64,000 nucleotides of DNA from Aulostomus chinensis (taxonomy: Eukaryota; Chordata; Actinopteri; Syngnathiformes; Aulostomidae). Both the position numbers and the translations under genes were made by a program. The notes beneath the pieces are model-generated. The model was not told the DNA's origin and ran no database searches. It saw nothing but the letters and a program-made list of their open reading frames with translations. The stretch covers positions 30,343,420-30,407,419 of the forward strand of contig JBBMOA010000004.1 in the NCBI GenBank assembly GCA_037954235.1. The letters run 5' to 3'. Below are positions 32,380 through 44,064 of the stretch, piece by piece (the first letter of the stretch is position 1; each line of letters begins with the position of its first letter).

Positions 32380-33492
32380 TATGAGTCTCCTGCTTTTCAT
32401 GAAGAGTTTTCAGGCTAAATTTCAGTGTGTGAGGTCCACACTGCACATTTGAGGGAACATGAAGGACAGATGAGAGTCTGACTGTCATGGTGAAAGCCTT
32501 CAGCACTAGAACTGAAACAGCCCCCACCATCTTAACCCCCCCAGACCAAACATCATCGTCCAGCCTCCAACCAGAGGTCCATCAGTTATCATGGGAGCCA
32601 CATGTGGAGTCTGGATTCTTTTCTAGAATGAGACGGCAATGACAGTCCTGCCAAGTGACATCACTGACATGAATGGATGACTTCAGTCATGTGACTGGAT
32701 GACTTCAGTGCATCCAATTACCAAGTGCACTGCAGCAGTCCTTGTTGCTGTCTGCTGTTGTGTCACAGCAAAGTAAGGAAACAGCCTGACGGTCCTCAAG
32801 AGGAAATTAAACAACCTCCAAAGATGGAGGTGAACCTAGACCTGCTCATGTTTGCTGTCCTTGATGAACTTGGGCGGTACTCTGGTACTGGGATGAGGTC
32901 ATGGAGACGATCCAGGAGCAGTCCTGATGTTAAATGGACAAAATGTGTCAACATGAAATAAAATTGAAAACCTATTTGAAGCCTTATTTTGTGTTTGATG
33001 GACATTTTTTAAATCTCTAATGACTTGTTTTAACTGAACCTACTGGATCCTGTGGTGCCTGATGAGGAGACAACTTGGGTACAAAGTTGAAGAGGAGGGT
33101 TTTTGGAAGGGAGGTGATTTTTTTTTCCAGTGTTGTAAATCAAAATAACTACAACGACATGATAGAATTTTCTCAAAATGTCCTGACTAAGATGGATTCC
33201 AAACCAAGGGACTAAACCAAACCAATTCCTACTTAACCCTAAGCTCCACCTCAGTTCCAGATGAAACTGGTTGAACATGGAACCGTCCCACTTGGAACAT
33301 TTCCATCACCTTCACCACCACTGGAGTATCAACAAAGATTTTGGTCAACACCAGAATGGTTGAGACAAGACAACATGCTACCAATCCTCTCTCTCTCCCT
33401 CATCATCAGCTGCTCCAGCCCTTGAAAGAAAACCTTTGACACATGGACCTACAGTAGGAGCAGATGTTGTCTCCTCTGGAACAACAGTTTAA

Positions 33493-33574
33493 CGTTGTTG
33501 GCAGGACTCCAACCTGCGCGGGGAGACCCCAATGGAATTCTAGTCCATCGCCTTAACCACTCGGCCACAACAAC
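33493..33574 (-). pseudogene. tRNA-Ser(AGA) copy with damaged B box
   Basis: Same 82-base gene as 20793-20874, except that the T loop reads TTGGAGT instead of TTCGAGT, removing the invariant C56 of the B box, and one anticodon-loop base is changed (CTAGAAT). The acceptor, variable arm and A box are unchanged. I expect reduced or lost transcription. Confidence 0.75.
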
Positions 33575-33685
33575 TACACTCCCATGAACATGAGTAGAGG
33601 ACTGATATTCAACAATTAATCTTCATCGAAGCACAGTAGATTTTTTTAATCTTCTCACAAACACAAACTATTTGTGTGTGTGTGT

Positions 33686-34219
33686 GTTGTTTACCAGCAA
33701 GATGAAAACTGTTGTGGTATTTGACAATTCTATTGTTTCTGAATGAAAATCATGTGAAGGAGAATCATTGAGACATCCTAAAAATGGCTGAGGTCTCTGA
33801 GCTGCAGCAGGTCTGAGCTGCTTTTGATGCCCAGATGATGAGGAGGCAGTGAATGTTGGGTTTGGTGGAGCTGAAAAAAATGCTGCAGGTGTTGAGAGGT
33901 CTGCTGGTGTCCAGGACTTCCTCTCCAGGTCTGAGGGCTTCTCCCTGCAGTTCCCACAAACACCACAACAGTCCTGGAACCCCTGCAGATGGTGGAGGAC
34001 CATGATGACCCCGATGCACCATCAGGGCATCAAAAACCAGTCCTGATGATCAAAAAGGTCCCTCCACTCATTCAGGGTCAACTCTAGAAGAAGCTTCTGG
34101 AACAGATGAGCAAACACTCTCAACTAGAAATCATGATTTAAACGCAATGTTGATTTTTACATTTTCCTTCAATGTTTTAAAAACCATCAAAGTGGACAGA
34201 AGCCCAGATGGTCCAAACC
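33686..34219. other. Unduplicated spacer end without gene
   Basis: A few 60-110 codon frames overlap on the minus strand without domain signatures. No second copy in the window. Confidence 0.45.
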
Positions 34220-34444
34220 TGTTTCCTGTCTCCTTCCATTGTGGAGAGCCTCTGTTCTGTCCTGCTGCTGTCCAGTTGTCTCTACTGAGCTCCTCTGCTG
34301 GTTCCACCTTGAAGAGTGTCTGAGCTAAAATTGAATCTTGGGGAACATCAACCTTTGATCTCAGAGTTTTGTGTTTGATTTTAGAATTCTTTGTTTGATC
34401 TCATCTGAGACAAAGACATGGAAGCTCAATCTGGTGTTGAGGAG

Positions 34445-34516
34445 GCTGTGATCCCATAGTGGTTAGTACTCTGTGTTGTGGCTGCAGCAACCCCGGTTCG
34501 GCTCCAGGTCACGGCA
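34445..34516 (+). tRNA. tRNA-His(GTG), right-arm copy
   Basis: The 72 bases GCTGTGATCCCATAGTGG ... TCACGGCA. Anticodon loop TTGTGGC (GTG). Acceptor pairing includes one T-G wobble; the anticodon stem has two wobble pairs; the same C-A mismatch sits in the T stem as in the left copy, and the D arm has CC for GT. More diverged than the left copy, so possibly a pseudogene. Confidence 0.65.
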
Positions 34517-34599
34517 GCATGAGACAAATTTCTTGCGTGTACTGATGGAAACAAACCAAGCCTAAATTTCCCACAATGCTATAGGGTGGTGTTTGGTCA

Positions 34600-34692
34600 G
34601 TATTGAGCAGGCGTCAGTCTGACAATGATGTCATATTATTTTGTTATCACTTGACCAGACCCAAAAGTAGGCTCCAGGTGTCAGTTTCTTCT
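34600..34692. other. Right-arm-only insertion of about 86 bases
   Basis: Between 'gtgtttggtcagt' and 'ttcttctcaatgc' the right arm has about 86 extra bases that are missing from the left arm (about 16390-16405). Both sides end in CAGT, so this may be a small duplication-mediated insertion, or a deletion on the left. Confidence 0.7.
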
Positions 34693-35299
34693 CAATGCTA
34701 ATGTCTGCTAGCTTAGTCTGCTACTTTGATGGCTCTGACTACTAAAAGGTCCAGACACCTGGATATGGTGGTTCCTCCCTAAACGTAGATTCTGTCAGCT
34801 CATGTTTTGAAATCAACTCACCATGAACACAAGTAGATTTCAATGGACTGCAAATGTGTCTCATTTAATGGTAAACATGTCAAATATAAATTCCATCACC
34901 TGAGGAGGTCTGCTGCTGGAATTAAGCTCCAGATATTCACAAGATATTTTATGTCTTAAAATAAAGCATTTTTATATTTGATTTATTGTTCATTAGCCTG
35001 CTTCATGTGGTGTGATTTTATGTGTCCTATATTAAATAGAACTTTGTAAACGATCGTCCCTGAGGATGTTGAATGATGTCAAAAAAGTGTTCTCTCAGCT
35101 CTCCTTTCCTCTAAATAGAGGAGTCTCTGCTGAGGTCGTTCCCTTTCAGAGTCCTGACGTCTATTCAGATGCACCGAGAGACTCAGGCAAACAGAAGACA
35201 AGGGCAAGTGAAGTAACCTGAAAATGAGAGGGGAGGTTCGACATCAAACTAAAACAGGAAGAACAGGACACAAATGGGATATCAAAATAAGAGAGACCA
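34693..35299. other. Stretch without recognisable gene
   Basis: Mirror of about 15791-16390; no supported feature. Confidence 0.45.
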
Positions 35300-35850
35300 T
35301 GAGACATGACCCCCCAGTTCCTGCTGCTTCCAGCTCTTTATATCGAACCCCTCGTACAGTGGTTGAGAGAGACCACAAATATTAAAGGTGTCCACATAAA
35401 TGGAGAAGAACACAAGGTCGCGCTGGACACTGATGATGTTTTAACATATTGAAGTGAGCCCCCTAACACAGGACCTGCGTTAATAAAACTCTTTGAAACA
35501 CTGGGAAGCTCTGCTGGATATAAATTCTCCATTCTAAAACACAGGTTCTGACCTTTAATCACTCACCTCCAGAACACAAGGAGGAAAACCTCCACCTGGA
35601 TTGGGGCCAGAACTCCTTGAAGATGATAGAAGAAGATGGAACTCCATTTCCTTTCTGAGTCTGAGTCACAGGATTGATAGAGTAAAAATAAATGTCCTAC
35701 CACAAGATCTCTTTCTAGTTCCAGGACCAACTGGAGAAATTGCCTTCAAAACCGTTTCTGAATTGAACAAAATGCTTTCCAGATTTATCTTGCAGGGGAA
35801 GAAACCCAGGCTCAAATTTAAACCACGACATGAATGAGCCCCAGTTCCTG
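35300..35850 (+). pseudogene. Tx1/L1-like LINE RT remnant, right copy
   Basis: Plus-strand counterpart of 15200-15790, with ALYRTPRTVVERDHK-type shifted frames but the same DNA blocks. The SHRIDRVKINVLP and FILQGKKPRLKF blocks are unchanged at 35660-35830. Confidence 0.7.
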
Positions 35851-36239
35851 CTGTACTGGCCCATCAAAATCTGGAAAAATGTTTCCATAAAGTCCAAATC
35901 TCAATGAATAATTTGGAATGTTAACAGGAGAATATCACTACAAGTCATTTAATGATGTGCTTTTAATCCTGGGTTCAAGCCTCATGAAATGAACCCAAGA
36001 TTTAAATCCTGGATTCAAAGAGAGTAACAACTTTCTACTCACTTGTGGAAAATGGAAATTTAAAAGATTTGAAAGCCTGAGAAGAGAATATCACTGAGAA
36101 AGTCTGACTTTTTAGAATCTTCTTAGGTGAGCAATTATTTTTGAACACGACATCAGAAATGAAACAGACTTTAATGATCCAATGCTGAAAATATTTTTGG
36201 CTGCCCATCAAGAAACAAGAAAAACCTCATATCGTATGT

Positions 36240-36600
36240 TGTTTTCCGTTTGACCTGATTCTTGGTTGTCAACTAACTGGCTCATTGGCTTTCTTGATGG
36301 AACAACAAAAGCAAAAGTTGAAGACTTTGAATATCCAGGCCTCTGGCGTGATTCTCAGCTGTCATTTAAATTTCACATGAACTCAGTGTCCAAGCAAATA
36401 TCTGGTGGGCTAAAATTACGTTTGTTGTTCTGTTGACTTTTTCCACAAGAAGTCTGGAAAAGTATTATGACACAGTTCATGTTCCCAATACTGGACTACG
36501 CTGGTGGTTTCTATGGGAACACTGGTGACGGCCCCAGGCCTGGGTCCCATGCAGCGTTGTGTGTGCAGGGTCCTGTTGGTGGGTGTGTTTGTGTCTTTGC
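36240..36600 (+). pseudogene. L2/CR1-like LINE remnant, right copy
   Basis: Counterpart of 14440-14800: VEDFEYPGLW, FKFHMNSVSKQI, a stop, then QFMFPILDYAG. Confidence 0.6.
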
Positions 36601-38034
36601 ATGTCTGGAGCAGCCTGGTCATCAGGCTGACTGGGAGCACCGGGCCAGTGTTCCCAGTTAGGCCTGTTTAACCCCGCCTTCCCAGACATTTGTCTCCCTT
36701 CTGCGCTCAGCCGGCGTGCTGTTGTTGTCCTTTTCTTTTTCCTTGTTTTCCACCAACAACATGCAGCACACACTGACATCACATCACACTCTCACCTCCA
36801 CTGCTGACACTGACTTCCACACCTCACATGGTTGATTATTTACTTTCATAAATGCTGGTTTGCTGCTACCAGGTTTTGCTGCACCTCTGAGCCGGTCCTA
36901 ACACATTCAGACATCAATCTTTGTCCTCTCAATGTCTGATATAATAGTCTTTGTAGATTTGTGCTCAGGTGTTTGGATTGAACCCATCATTATTTAATGT
37001 AGGAGTCCCAAAGGCAACTCCATTGGTCAGTATTTATTTTCAAATGTGTCTGCTTGATTTTCCCTTCATACTTGAAACAACTTTCAATTCCTTTCAGCTC
37101 ACAATGCAACCTAGAGTGTAGAGATCATTTGTTTCTATGTCTGCCTAGAATCAGCAAAGAAACTGGTCATCGCACATTCATATTTTCCTCAAGTCAATTT
37201 TATCATTTGGAAACCATCTTGAGGACATTTGGAGAAAGTTCAATCATTCAGCTGCAGTTACAGTGACTTACAACACTGCAAAAAGAAAAAATCACCCCTC
37301 CACAAACACTCTTGTCCAACTTTTGTGCCCAAATTTTCTCCTCATGAGGCACCAAATCAAGTTGTCATTTTTATTTGTATGGAACCAAATCACAACAAAA
37401 GTTCTCTCATGACTCTTCACTAGTAGAGCAGGTCCAGCACCAAACTCCTTCAATGAATCTACACCCAACAATTCTCCATCAGCAAGCACATCCTGCAACA
37501 GCGGTGATGAAAACCTTCCTTTAACAGACAGGAATGTCGAGCAGATCCAGGATCAGTGGGGACGGCCTTCTGCTTTGACCAGTTGTATTTAAAGCCCCAT
37601 CAGATTGGAACAACCTTTCCTCCTCACTTCGGTCTCTCACTTCCTTTCTCATCTTGAAATCATCAAGCATTTTCAAACATCTGCTCTTGTTTCTGATGCA
37701 CCTCACCTTTTCTCTCCAGGATTCACTCTGTACTTGTTCTTGTTTGTTTTCTGTACTGTAAATATGTGGATATTTGTGTATGAATATGCATTGTGTACTT
37801 GGTGCATGGAAGCAGAATTTATTTAGATGGGTGTTTAAATGTTTGAGTATGTGAAGACTGTACTTTGCAATGGGATCTCTGATCATACTTTGTATAATGC
37901 TGGATGGTGGCTCTTGGGAACATTGTTGACAGCATTCACCACTGGAGCCTACTTTAATTGCCAGTCAGGACAGGTGTTGTTCAGAATGGAAGAGGTGACA
38001 GCTTTGGCAGGACAAGTTGCTCCACATTCACTTT
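36601..38034. other. Arm sequence without gene; holds empty SINE site
   Basis: The unoccupied target of the left-arm SINE is at 37204-37218 (CATTTGGAAACCATC). A dispersed fish repeat lies at about 37370-37510. Overlapping open frames at 37521-37886 mirror those at 12805-13170 and show no domain. Confidence 0.65.
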
Positions 38035-38107
38035 CAGTCAAGCCAGGAGTTGAACCTGGAATCTTCTGAGCTGAAGTCAGACGCGTTGTCCATTGCACCA
38101 CCAGCCC
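38035..38107 (-). pseudogene. tRNA-like sequence with UCA anticodon
   Basis: The minus strand reads GGGCTGGTGGTGCAATGG ... and resembles the tRNA-Arg at 7903. The anticodon stem TCTGA/TCAGA is perfect with loop CTTCAGC, giving anticodon TCA, which would read UGA. The T arm CCAGG-TTCAACT-CCTGG is perfect. The acceptor has at least two mismatches (GGGCTGG against CTTGACT). It lies in a ~130-base piece present only in the right arm. I regard it as a decaying tRNA copy, not a proven suppressor. Confidence 0.6.
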
Positions 38108-38357
38108 TACAGAGTGGAGGGGTCTTGTCAGATGTATGACGGAAAATTTAAATGATATGGCGGCATTTTCTGTTTTGGTGCTGTCTGATTTTCTAAATAT
38201 AACATTATATATTTATTTATAAATATTTGTAGGACGAAAATAAGAAAGGCAACCTGCATCATCACAGCCATGAAGACCTCAACACGGTTGAAGAGAAAGT
38301 CTTGGGGTGGATTCTTGTGTTTTGCGGCATTCTTGATGTGTCTGCATAGAAACATTG

Positions 38358-38781
38358 GCGTTGTGGACCCACATCCACAGAGAGAGGAACTCAACCAAAA
38401 ATGCAAGTGGAGAATGTTTCTGGAGGAGCTGGAAATTCCCTGGTCAAGCCACACATTGAGGGAAGGGAACGGATGCCCCGAGACCCAGACGCTTCAGCCT
38501 TGCTCAGACGGCTGCAGAGCTCACCCAGCACTCCATCCATGCCATCAGCAACACAGAGAGCAACCACGCCAGCATCCTCCTCAGCAGCCCTGCCTCAACA
38601 CCAACCAGAACAGCCACAGCCACAACCCACTCAGGCCACCAGATTCCAGAAGAAAGAGGAGTCAGGTCTGACCAAGCAGTCAGGACAGCAGGACAAACGG
38701 ATTGTGGTTCAACTGCAAACGCACACGTTTTTGCACCAAGAGACTTTTCCTCAGTTTTTTTTACTGGTTTTGAACCAGTAG
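38358..38781 (+). pseudogene. piggyBac-like remnant, right copy
   Basis: The counterpart of 12056-12478 on the plus strand: A/VLWTHIH, KCKWRMFLEEL, then after a frameshift LVKPHIEGRERMPRDPDAS and LLRRLQSSPS. Here the codon after MP is CGA (arginine), the intact form of the TGA seen in the left arm. Confidence 0.65.
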
Positions 38782-38937
38782 TTGGTTTGATTTGCTTGAC
38801 AGGTTGTTTGACCTTGCAAATCCATATTTTGGGTTCTGGCTTGTTCTGCTTTTCATGTTGTGTTTGTATTAACGTTCTGTTGCTGAAAAAAATATTTGTC
38901 TTTTTCTCTAAGTAAATATATGAGGGTGGAAACTGAC

Positions 38938-39959
38938 TGTCACACCCAGGACACGGGTATGGGTAGTGTGAGACCCAGACATTAAACCACTGATGGCAAA
39001 ACACGACAGAGTTGCATAAGTTGTAACAATATTTATTTCCCCAGTTGTGATACACAAATATAATAAAGCAGCTATATACAGAAGGGACCAGAGGTCTGTA
39101 ATAAAATCATCAAAACTAAATAACGAGCTCAAAACAAAAGCATAACTCAGATACAAAGTAATTTAGCAAAATGCAAATCAAAATATTTAACGTTGATCAA
39201 ACGCGTACATTCTATGTTTTAGCAGTATACTTTCAACAAGAATAAATCAAATATGCATATTCTATGTTTTAGCAGTCACAATACTTTCAACAAGAATAAG
39301 TCAATGCACATATCAACCATGGTTTACTCTTAGCTTAATCAATAGAAAGAACATCATAACTTGGAAACAATAGAACTTTTGAGAAACAATATTCACCTCT
39401 GGACCTCAGCAATGAGCACCTCACTCTAGCAGAGTTAACAGCAGACTGCCTTGTTAGCCCACTCTCACCCCTTATATACTCTCATGGCCCCTCCCACCAG
39501 ACAGACCAAAGACCAGTTAAGGGGAGTTGTATTGTTTTCCCAAATTGTTCTGTGTACCTTAACATACAGCAAAGAAACACCATGTCCTTCAATGACCATA
39601 TATATCTGCTACTTTGCAATAAACAAATGTCCAGTTTCCTTCATTGACCAAACCCATTCACATGTCCATGTACTGTTCGAGTTCCCCTGTCTCCAGACAG
39701 GGAATGGTTCGCCCCAATTTGGGCGTAGCCTTCGACGCCTACTTAAAGGCTCCAGCCTCACCCTGACTCTTTTAGGATCCAGTTCAGATCCCTGGTGAGG
39801 GAGAAGGCCGTAACCTGTTTGATGCATGGCCTTGCCGAACAAATGTCCTTCAACGTTGCTGGCTGTCTCCGGGTTTGTCCATGCTATCCCACCAAACAAC
39901 TGTGCACTCATTGAGGTGGGCCAGGGACAAACAGTGACAGTGGGGTCTAGACTGTCACA
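38938..39959 (-). mobile_element. Solo LTR 1, right-arm copy, 1022 bp
   Basis: Inverse of 10931-11899 with the same flanking duplication (CTGAC on the plus strand at 38933-38937 and 39960-39964). It is 53 bases longer because a stretch around 39225-39300 is tandemly duplicated (the 'ttctatgttttagcagt' phrase occurs twice). Confidence 0.9.
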
Positions 39960-39964
39960 CTGAC

Positions 39965-41079
39965 CCATAACACCATGGATGTTACAATAGTTAATAATAT
40001 TAAAATGAATAATAAATAAAACCAATCCATGTCAGAGATGTGTTCTAACACCCCTCAGTAATGGTCAGGAAACACAACAACCTTTTGTTTATTTCTATTA
40101 TTTTCTTGAGGTTCATTTGATCATTTTTTAAACTGAAATCGAGGGTTTACTGACTAAAAAAGGTCCAGAGGCCCACAACAAAATATTCAAATCAATATTT
40201 CCATGGATAAGGAAGCCTAACAAGGAAACCAAGAGATGGAAACAACTTGGATAATAGAAAATTGTTTTTAGTTTATTTTACAGCTGATTGAAGACGTGGG
40301 TCAAAACTGACCTGTTAACATCAGAGATGGGAACAGAAAGCTAACACAAGAGGAAGGTTGAAGCTATGAAAAAGGAGTTTGATAAAAATCTTGAACTGAC
40401 AGTAGAAATATCCTTTTGTATGTTTACCTTTGTTGACAGAAGTCACTTTAGCTTGGCAGTGAAAAGAATCTCTGCTAGCTTGACAAATAAGTGGCACAAA
40501 CTGGGTTCAAGCTGGACTTTGGACACTGGTATCTGCAACAACTCCCATCAACTCCTAATTTGTGTGTACAAAAAAATCATTGAGAAATCAAGGTGAGATC
40601 AAAGAAAGAATTCTAAGATCCCCCAGGGATGATGAACAGGCTCTACTGGTGCTTTGGACTCTGTTGATCAGCTGCTGAGTTGCTACTTGATGTCAACATT
40701 GGTCTGTTTCATCCTGAGTAGTTTGATCATAGCAGAGTCGCTGCATCAATGATCTGAATGTGGACGGACAGATTGACCCTCCACAGCAGACGCATGTGAC
40801 AGATCTCTTGATGAGACGGCTGAGTCTTCAATTTAGTCGTCGTGTGTCATGCAGTGTTGAGGAGGCCGGCTGGCTGTGGGTAAAGTGGGGCTCAGAGTTT
40901 GTGGAGTTGGCTCTGGACTGAAGGGGGTCACTGATTTGTTCTCAGATGCTACAGCTCAGGTTAGCGAGGTGGTGGAGAAATGAGTGAGAACTCTGCCAGC
41001 TGGAGCCTCTTGGGTCCCGGGAGGCTTCACTCCTGGAGGTGGAAATGATGGAGTTTTAAAATCTGCTCCTCTTTCACGC
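39965..41079. repeat. Duplicated segments, no gene
   Basis: Mirror of 9851-10930, including the truncated tRNA-Asn 3' end (about 40622-40640) joined to the GATCAAAG/GAATTCT motif at 40592-40620. Confidence 0.6.
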
Positions 41080-42001
41080 TGACTTGTTTTCTTGGGTTCC
41101 CTCTTTTATTCATGTGTGATTTTAATCTCAGCTCTCTAAACCTGAATGGAGCCAGAACCCATTTTAAAAGAGCTGCTCTTTTTAAACTCCTGGAGATCTA
41201 GAGGATCCCTGCCATGTTTGTCCAGGAGACCCACAGCACAACAGTCAGTGAATGGGGATGCAGGCAGGCTTTTAATGGAGGTCATTTGAAGTCCCAAGTC
41301 CAGTTGGAGCAGAGGGTGGAGTTTGATTCTCCAGGAGTTTTTTGTTGTTGTTTTTTCACCAGTTTCTTTTGATTTGGAGGAAATCGTTCCAGGTGTTTGA
41401 AAGAAGGTGAGAGCAACTTTGGAAAATCGAAGCGAAGTAAAATCTGGTCAACTGGACGTAAGTTTTAAACTACGGTACGTAAACTTACGTCCAGTTGACC
41501 AGGTTTTACTTCGCTTCGATCTACGATGACCTGGATGAATGAGAACCTACACAGAAAACTTTGGAAAATGTTCAACTGGTGTTTTTAAATGTCTTTGCAC
41601 CAACAAATGGTGGACAGGACAGCTTTTGAAACATTTTAATGCCACTGTTCAACACTGAATCTGCTGGTTTCCTGTTTTTAGGAGCTGATGGGAGCTGCAC
41701 AGAGAAGCTCTTTTAGACAGGAACCATTCAGAGCTCCATCCTGCTTCTTCCAGCAGGATCCACAGATCCACCAACACACCAGCTGTTTGATGTGTGGAGG
41801 CTTTTTACCAGGATTCCTAGACAGCACAGCTGGACTCACTCAACAGCTAACTTGTTAGCACCGACGAGACAGGAGCGCTTCTATGGTTTTACTCAGTGGT
41901 TCAATATTTTTAAAAGATGTCCCATTCAGCCTGTGGGTTTTAGTGATCACTCTTCAGTCTCCTGTTCCGTTTTATTGAAATATTCATTTAAAAGCTCCTG
42001 A
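41080..42001 (+). pseudogene. Tx1/L1-like endonuclease remnant, right copy
   Basis: Counterpart of 8886-9850. LNLNGARTHFKR and FVQETHS are readable at about 41125-41250 with an in-frame TAG near 41200; the SDHSS block is at 41945-41960. The hairpin at 41426-41520 lies between. Confidence 0.72.
41426..41520. repeat. Near-perfect 40-bp hairpin, right copy
   Basis: Arms 41426-41465 and 41481-41520, same sequence as 9367-9461, with a different loop (CTACGGTACG region). Confidence 0.9.
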
Positions 42002-42764
42002 GAGAGAGAGAGAGGGAGAGAGACAGAGAGACAGAGAGAGAGAGAGAGGGAGAGAGAGGATCAAACTGATCTCAAACTTGACTTCAAAATTCTCTGATTA
42101 TAATAATTTGTTCTCCTTGATAGATTCATCACTACAGTGTCATAGAGGGTCCATTACTATTGCAGTATATTAAAGAATATAAGAACGAGGTTTCCATCCA
42201 TGGAAATATAATATTTCATGTATTGCAGTATATTTTCAAAGATATAACACTTTAATGTGAGACTTTAATGTCTGTCTTTGGTTTCTAAACTCTGACTCTC
42301 CTGTTATTGGTGCTGACTGAATTCTACCACCTGACAGACTGGGAAGGCTCATATTTGTGATGGATCCATCAATACATGAAGATCTTGTTTCAATGTTATA
42401 ACATTAAAGCTCATCTTAGTAAAACAATGAAGTTACCTGAACTAAGTTCTTGAAAAAAATGACTGTCACTGACTTAAATAAATCAAATCTACTTCAAAGT
42501 TCCTTCTGTTGTCATAAGTCGGCCATTTTAAGTGTACTTGTAGTTCCAGAGCATTCCAAGTGGAGATGATATGAATCATTTTGTTAGATGAACTCAGTTC
42601 CTCTGCTTTGATGTTGGTGGACTGAGTGGAGTTTGCCTGAACCTGCTTGAACCTGTTTGCTCCTGCTCAGTCCCTCACTCAAGCCTCACTCAGCCTCAGC
42701 AGCACCGCTCCACTGAGGACTGATTCAAGTTCCTCGCAACCAAATACAGAGGAGAGCTGAACCT
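42002..42764. other. AG microsatellite and gene-free stretch
   Basis: An (AG)n tract at 42001-42060, then arm sequence mirrored at 8101-8805 without a supported gene. Confidence 0.6.
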
Positions 42765-42880
42765 TCTTGCTGTGAGGCCACAGTGCTGACCACTGCACCA
42801 TTGTGTCCCCTGAAAATGCCACCAAATTGTTGGGATTTTCTGTAAAAGCAAACATACATGAACATAGCAGCTCCTTCACA

Positions 42881-42942
42881 GGGCTGGTGGTGCAATGGAT
42901 AATGGGATCAGAAGATTCTAGGTTCAACTCCTGGCCAGCTTG
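42881..42942 (+). pseudogene. tRNA-Arg copy lacking the anticodon
   Basis: The 5' part GGGCTGGTGGTGCAATGGAT and the complete T arm and acceptor of the left-arm tRNA-Arg remain, but about 11 bases covering the anticodon arm are gone (ATAATGGGATCAG). It cannot form a tRNA. Acceptor and T stem are otherwise unchanged. Confidence 0.88.
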
Positions 42943-43002
42943 CTTTAAACTTTATACTGAGAAGATGAAGTGAGAACCACTGCTAAAAGTCCCTGAAATC
43001 CT

Positions 43003-43162
43003 CTCTCAGATGCTAAAGCTCAGGTTAGTGAGGTGGTGGAGAAATGAGTGACAACTCTGCCAGCTGGACCCTCTTGGGGCTTCACTCCTGGAGGTGGAAA
43101 TGATGAGGAGTTTTAAAATCTGCTCCTCTTTCACGCTGACTTGTTTTCTTGGGTTCCCTCTT
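43003..43162 (+). repeat. Templated insertion, copy of 40941-41104
   Basis: About 160 bases between 'ctgaaatcctc' and 'tcctccttgtctgc' match 40941-41104, 2 kb away in the same orientation and the same arm (phrases 'gctcaggttagtgaggtggtgg' shortened, 'aaatctgctcctctttcacg'). The left arm has only CCAAGGTT at this point. It copies part of the LINE endonuclease region. Confidence 0.85.
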
Positions 43163-43194
43163 TCCTCCTTGTCTGCTGTAAACATGAACACATG

Positions 43195-43235
43195 CATGGA
43201 TCCTGCTACCTCTCACATGTTAAGCTGGCACTTGA
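43195..43235 (-). pseudogene. tRNA-Ala fragment, right copy
   Basis: Inverse of 7763-7804, without acceptor stem. Confidence 0.55.
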
Positions 43236-44064
43236 CAGTGACAGCAGGAGAACAAGAAATCCCAGAGTGTCATCAACATTTCCTGTGAAATAAATGACAG
43301 AAGCTGTTGAATTTCTGTCAGAACAAGGAGAAAGGAGCCCCAATGAAAGAGTGGTGTGTGTGTGAAATAGAGGACATTGTTCAGTCCACAGACCTGAGCA
43401 TCGCTGCTCTGACGACCACGTTACCTCCTGGTTATCAGTGTGAAGTCAATGGTGAGGTAGTCAGTTGTTCCTTGTGTTTTATTCCAGAGGCCTGGTAGTT
43501 AAACGCTGAATTAAATAATTTTAATTCTTTACTTGAATATTCATGCTGTTTTGCTGGAAATGTTTGACAACTTCTTGCATGTTGGTGCCCCATCACACAA
43601 AAAAGGTGCAGTTGTACTCTTTTCACCTCTGACCCACAAACATTCCACCAGTGAACGTCCAGAAATTGAAGCATAAACAGTTCAGCAACAACGAATTCTT
43701 CAAATCATCCTCTGAACCGAGAGCCACAGGCTCCTCCCAACATATGCAACACTGCCATTGAACTCTGCTTCAGTGTAACGGTGGTCGAAGGGTCAACATT
43801 GAACCTGTTGTATGACTTGAAAATTGTATCAGAGATCTGTGAGCAGGGCTAAATATATGAAAGTGTTGTCATTAACAGGTTGTGCATTTCTGTAGGTCCA
43901 AACATATCCTGGAGTCCACCAATGCCAGTTGTGACCTTGTGGGCTCCGGCTCCAGCGCTGTCAGTGAAAAATGACTGACAATCCATTGTCTCCTGGTGAG
44001 TCCTGCTGTGTTGGTAGGATGCATCAAATCACTGTGGGAACAAGAGACACAGTGACTGAACTGT
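43236..44064. other. Stretch without recognisable gene
   Basis: Mirror of 6931-7762. No supported feature. Confidence 0.45.

Larger units (their letters stand above)
31326..33685 (+). repeat. Direct repeat copy B (tRNA-Asn/tRNA-Ser segment)
   Basis: The same-orientation copy of 17153-20980, shorter because it lacks the 18556-19953 segment and the (AC)n tract. It ends in a short GT run. Confidence 0.85.
16779..34219. other. Spacer of the giant palindrome
   Basis: This 17.4 kb interval is not symmetrical about the palindrome centre. It holds same-orientation duplicates (17153-20980 versus 31326-33685), two tRNA-Asn, two tRNA-Ser, one tRNA-Lys, one tRNA-Phe, a solo LTR and a CACTA-like element. 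Confidence 0.85.
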
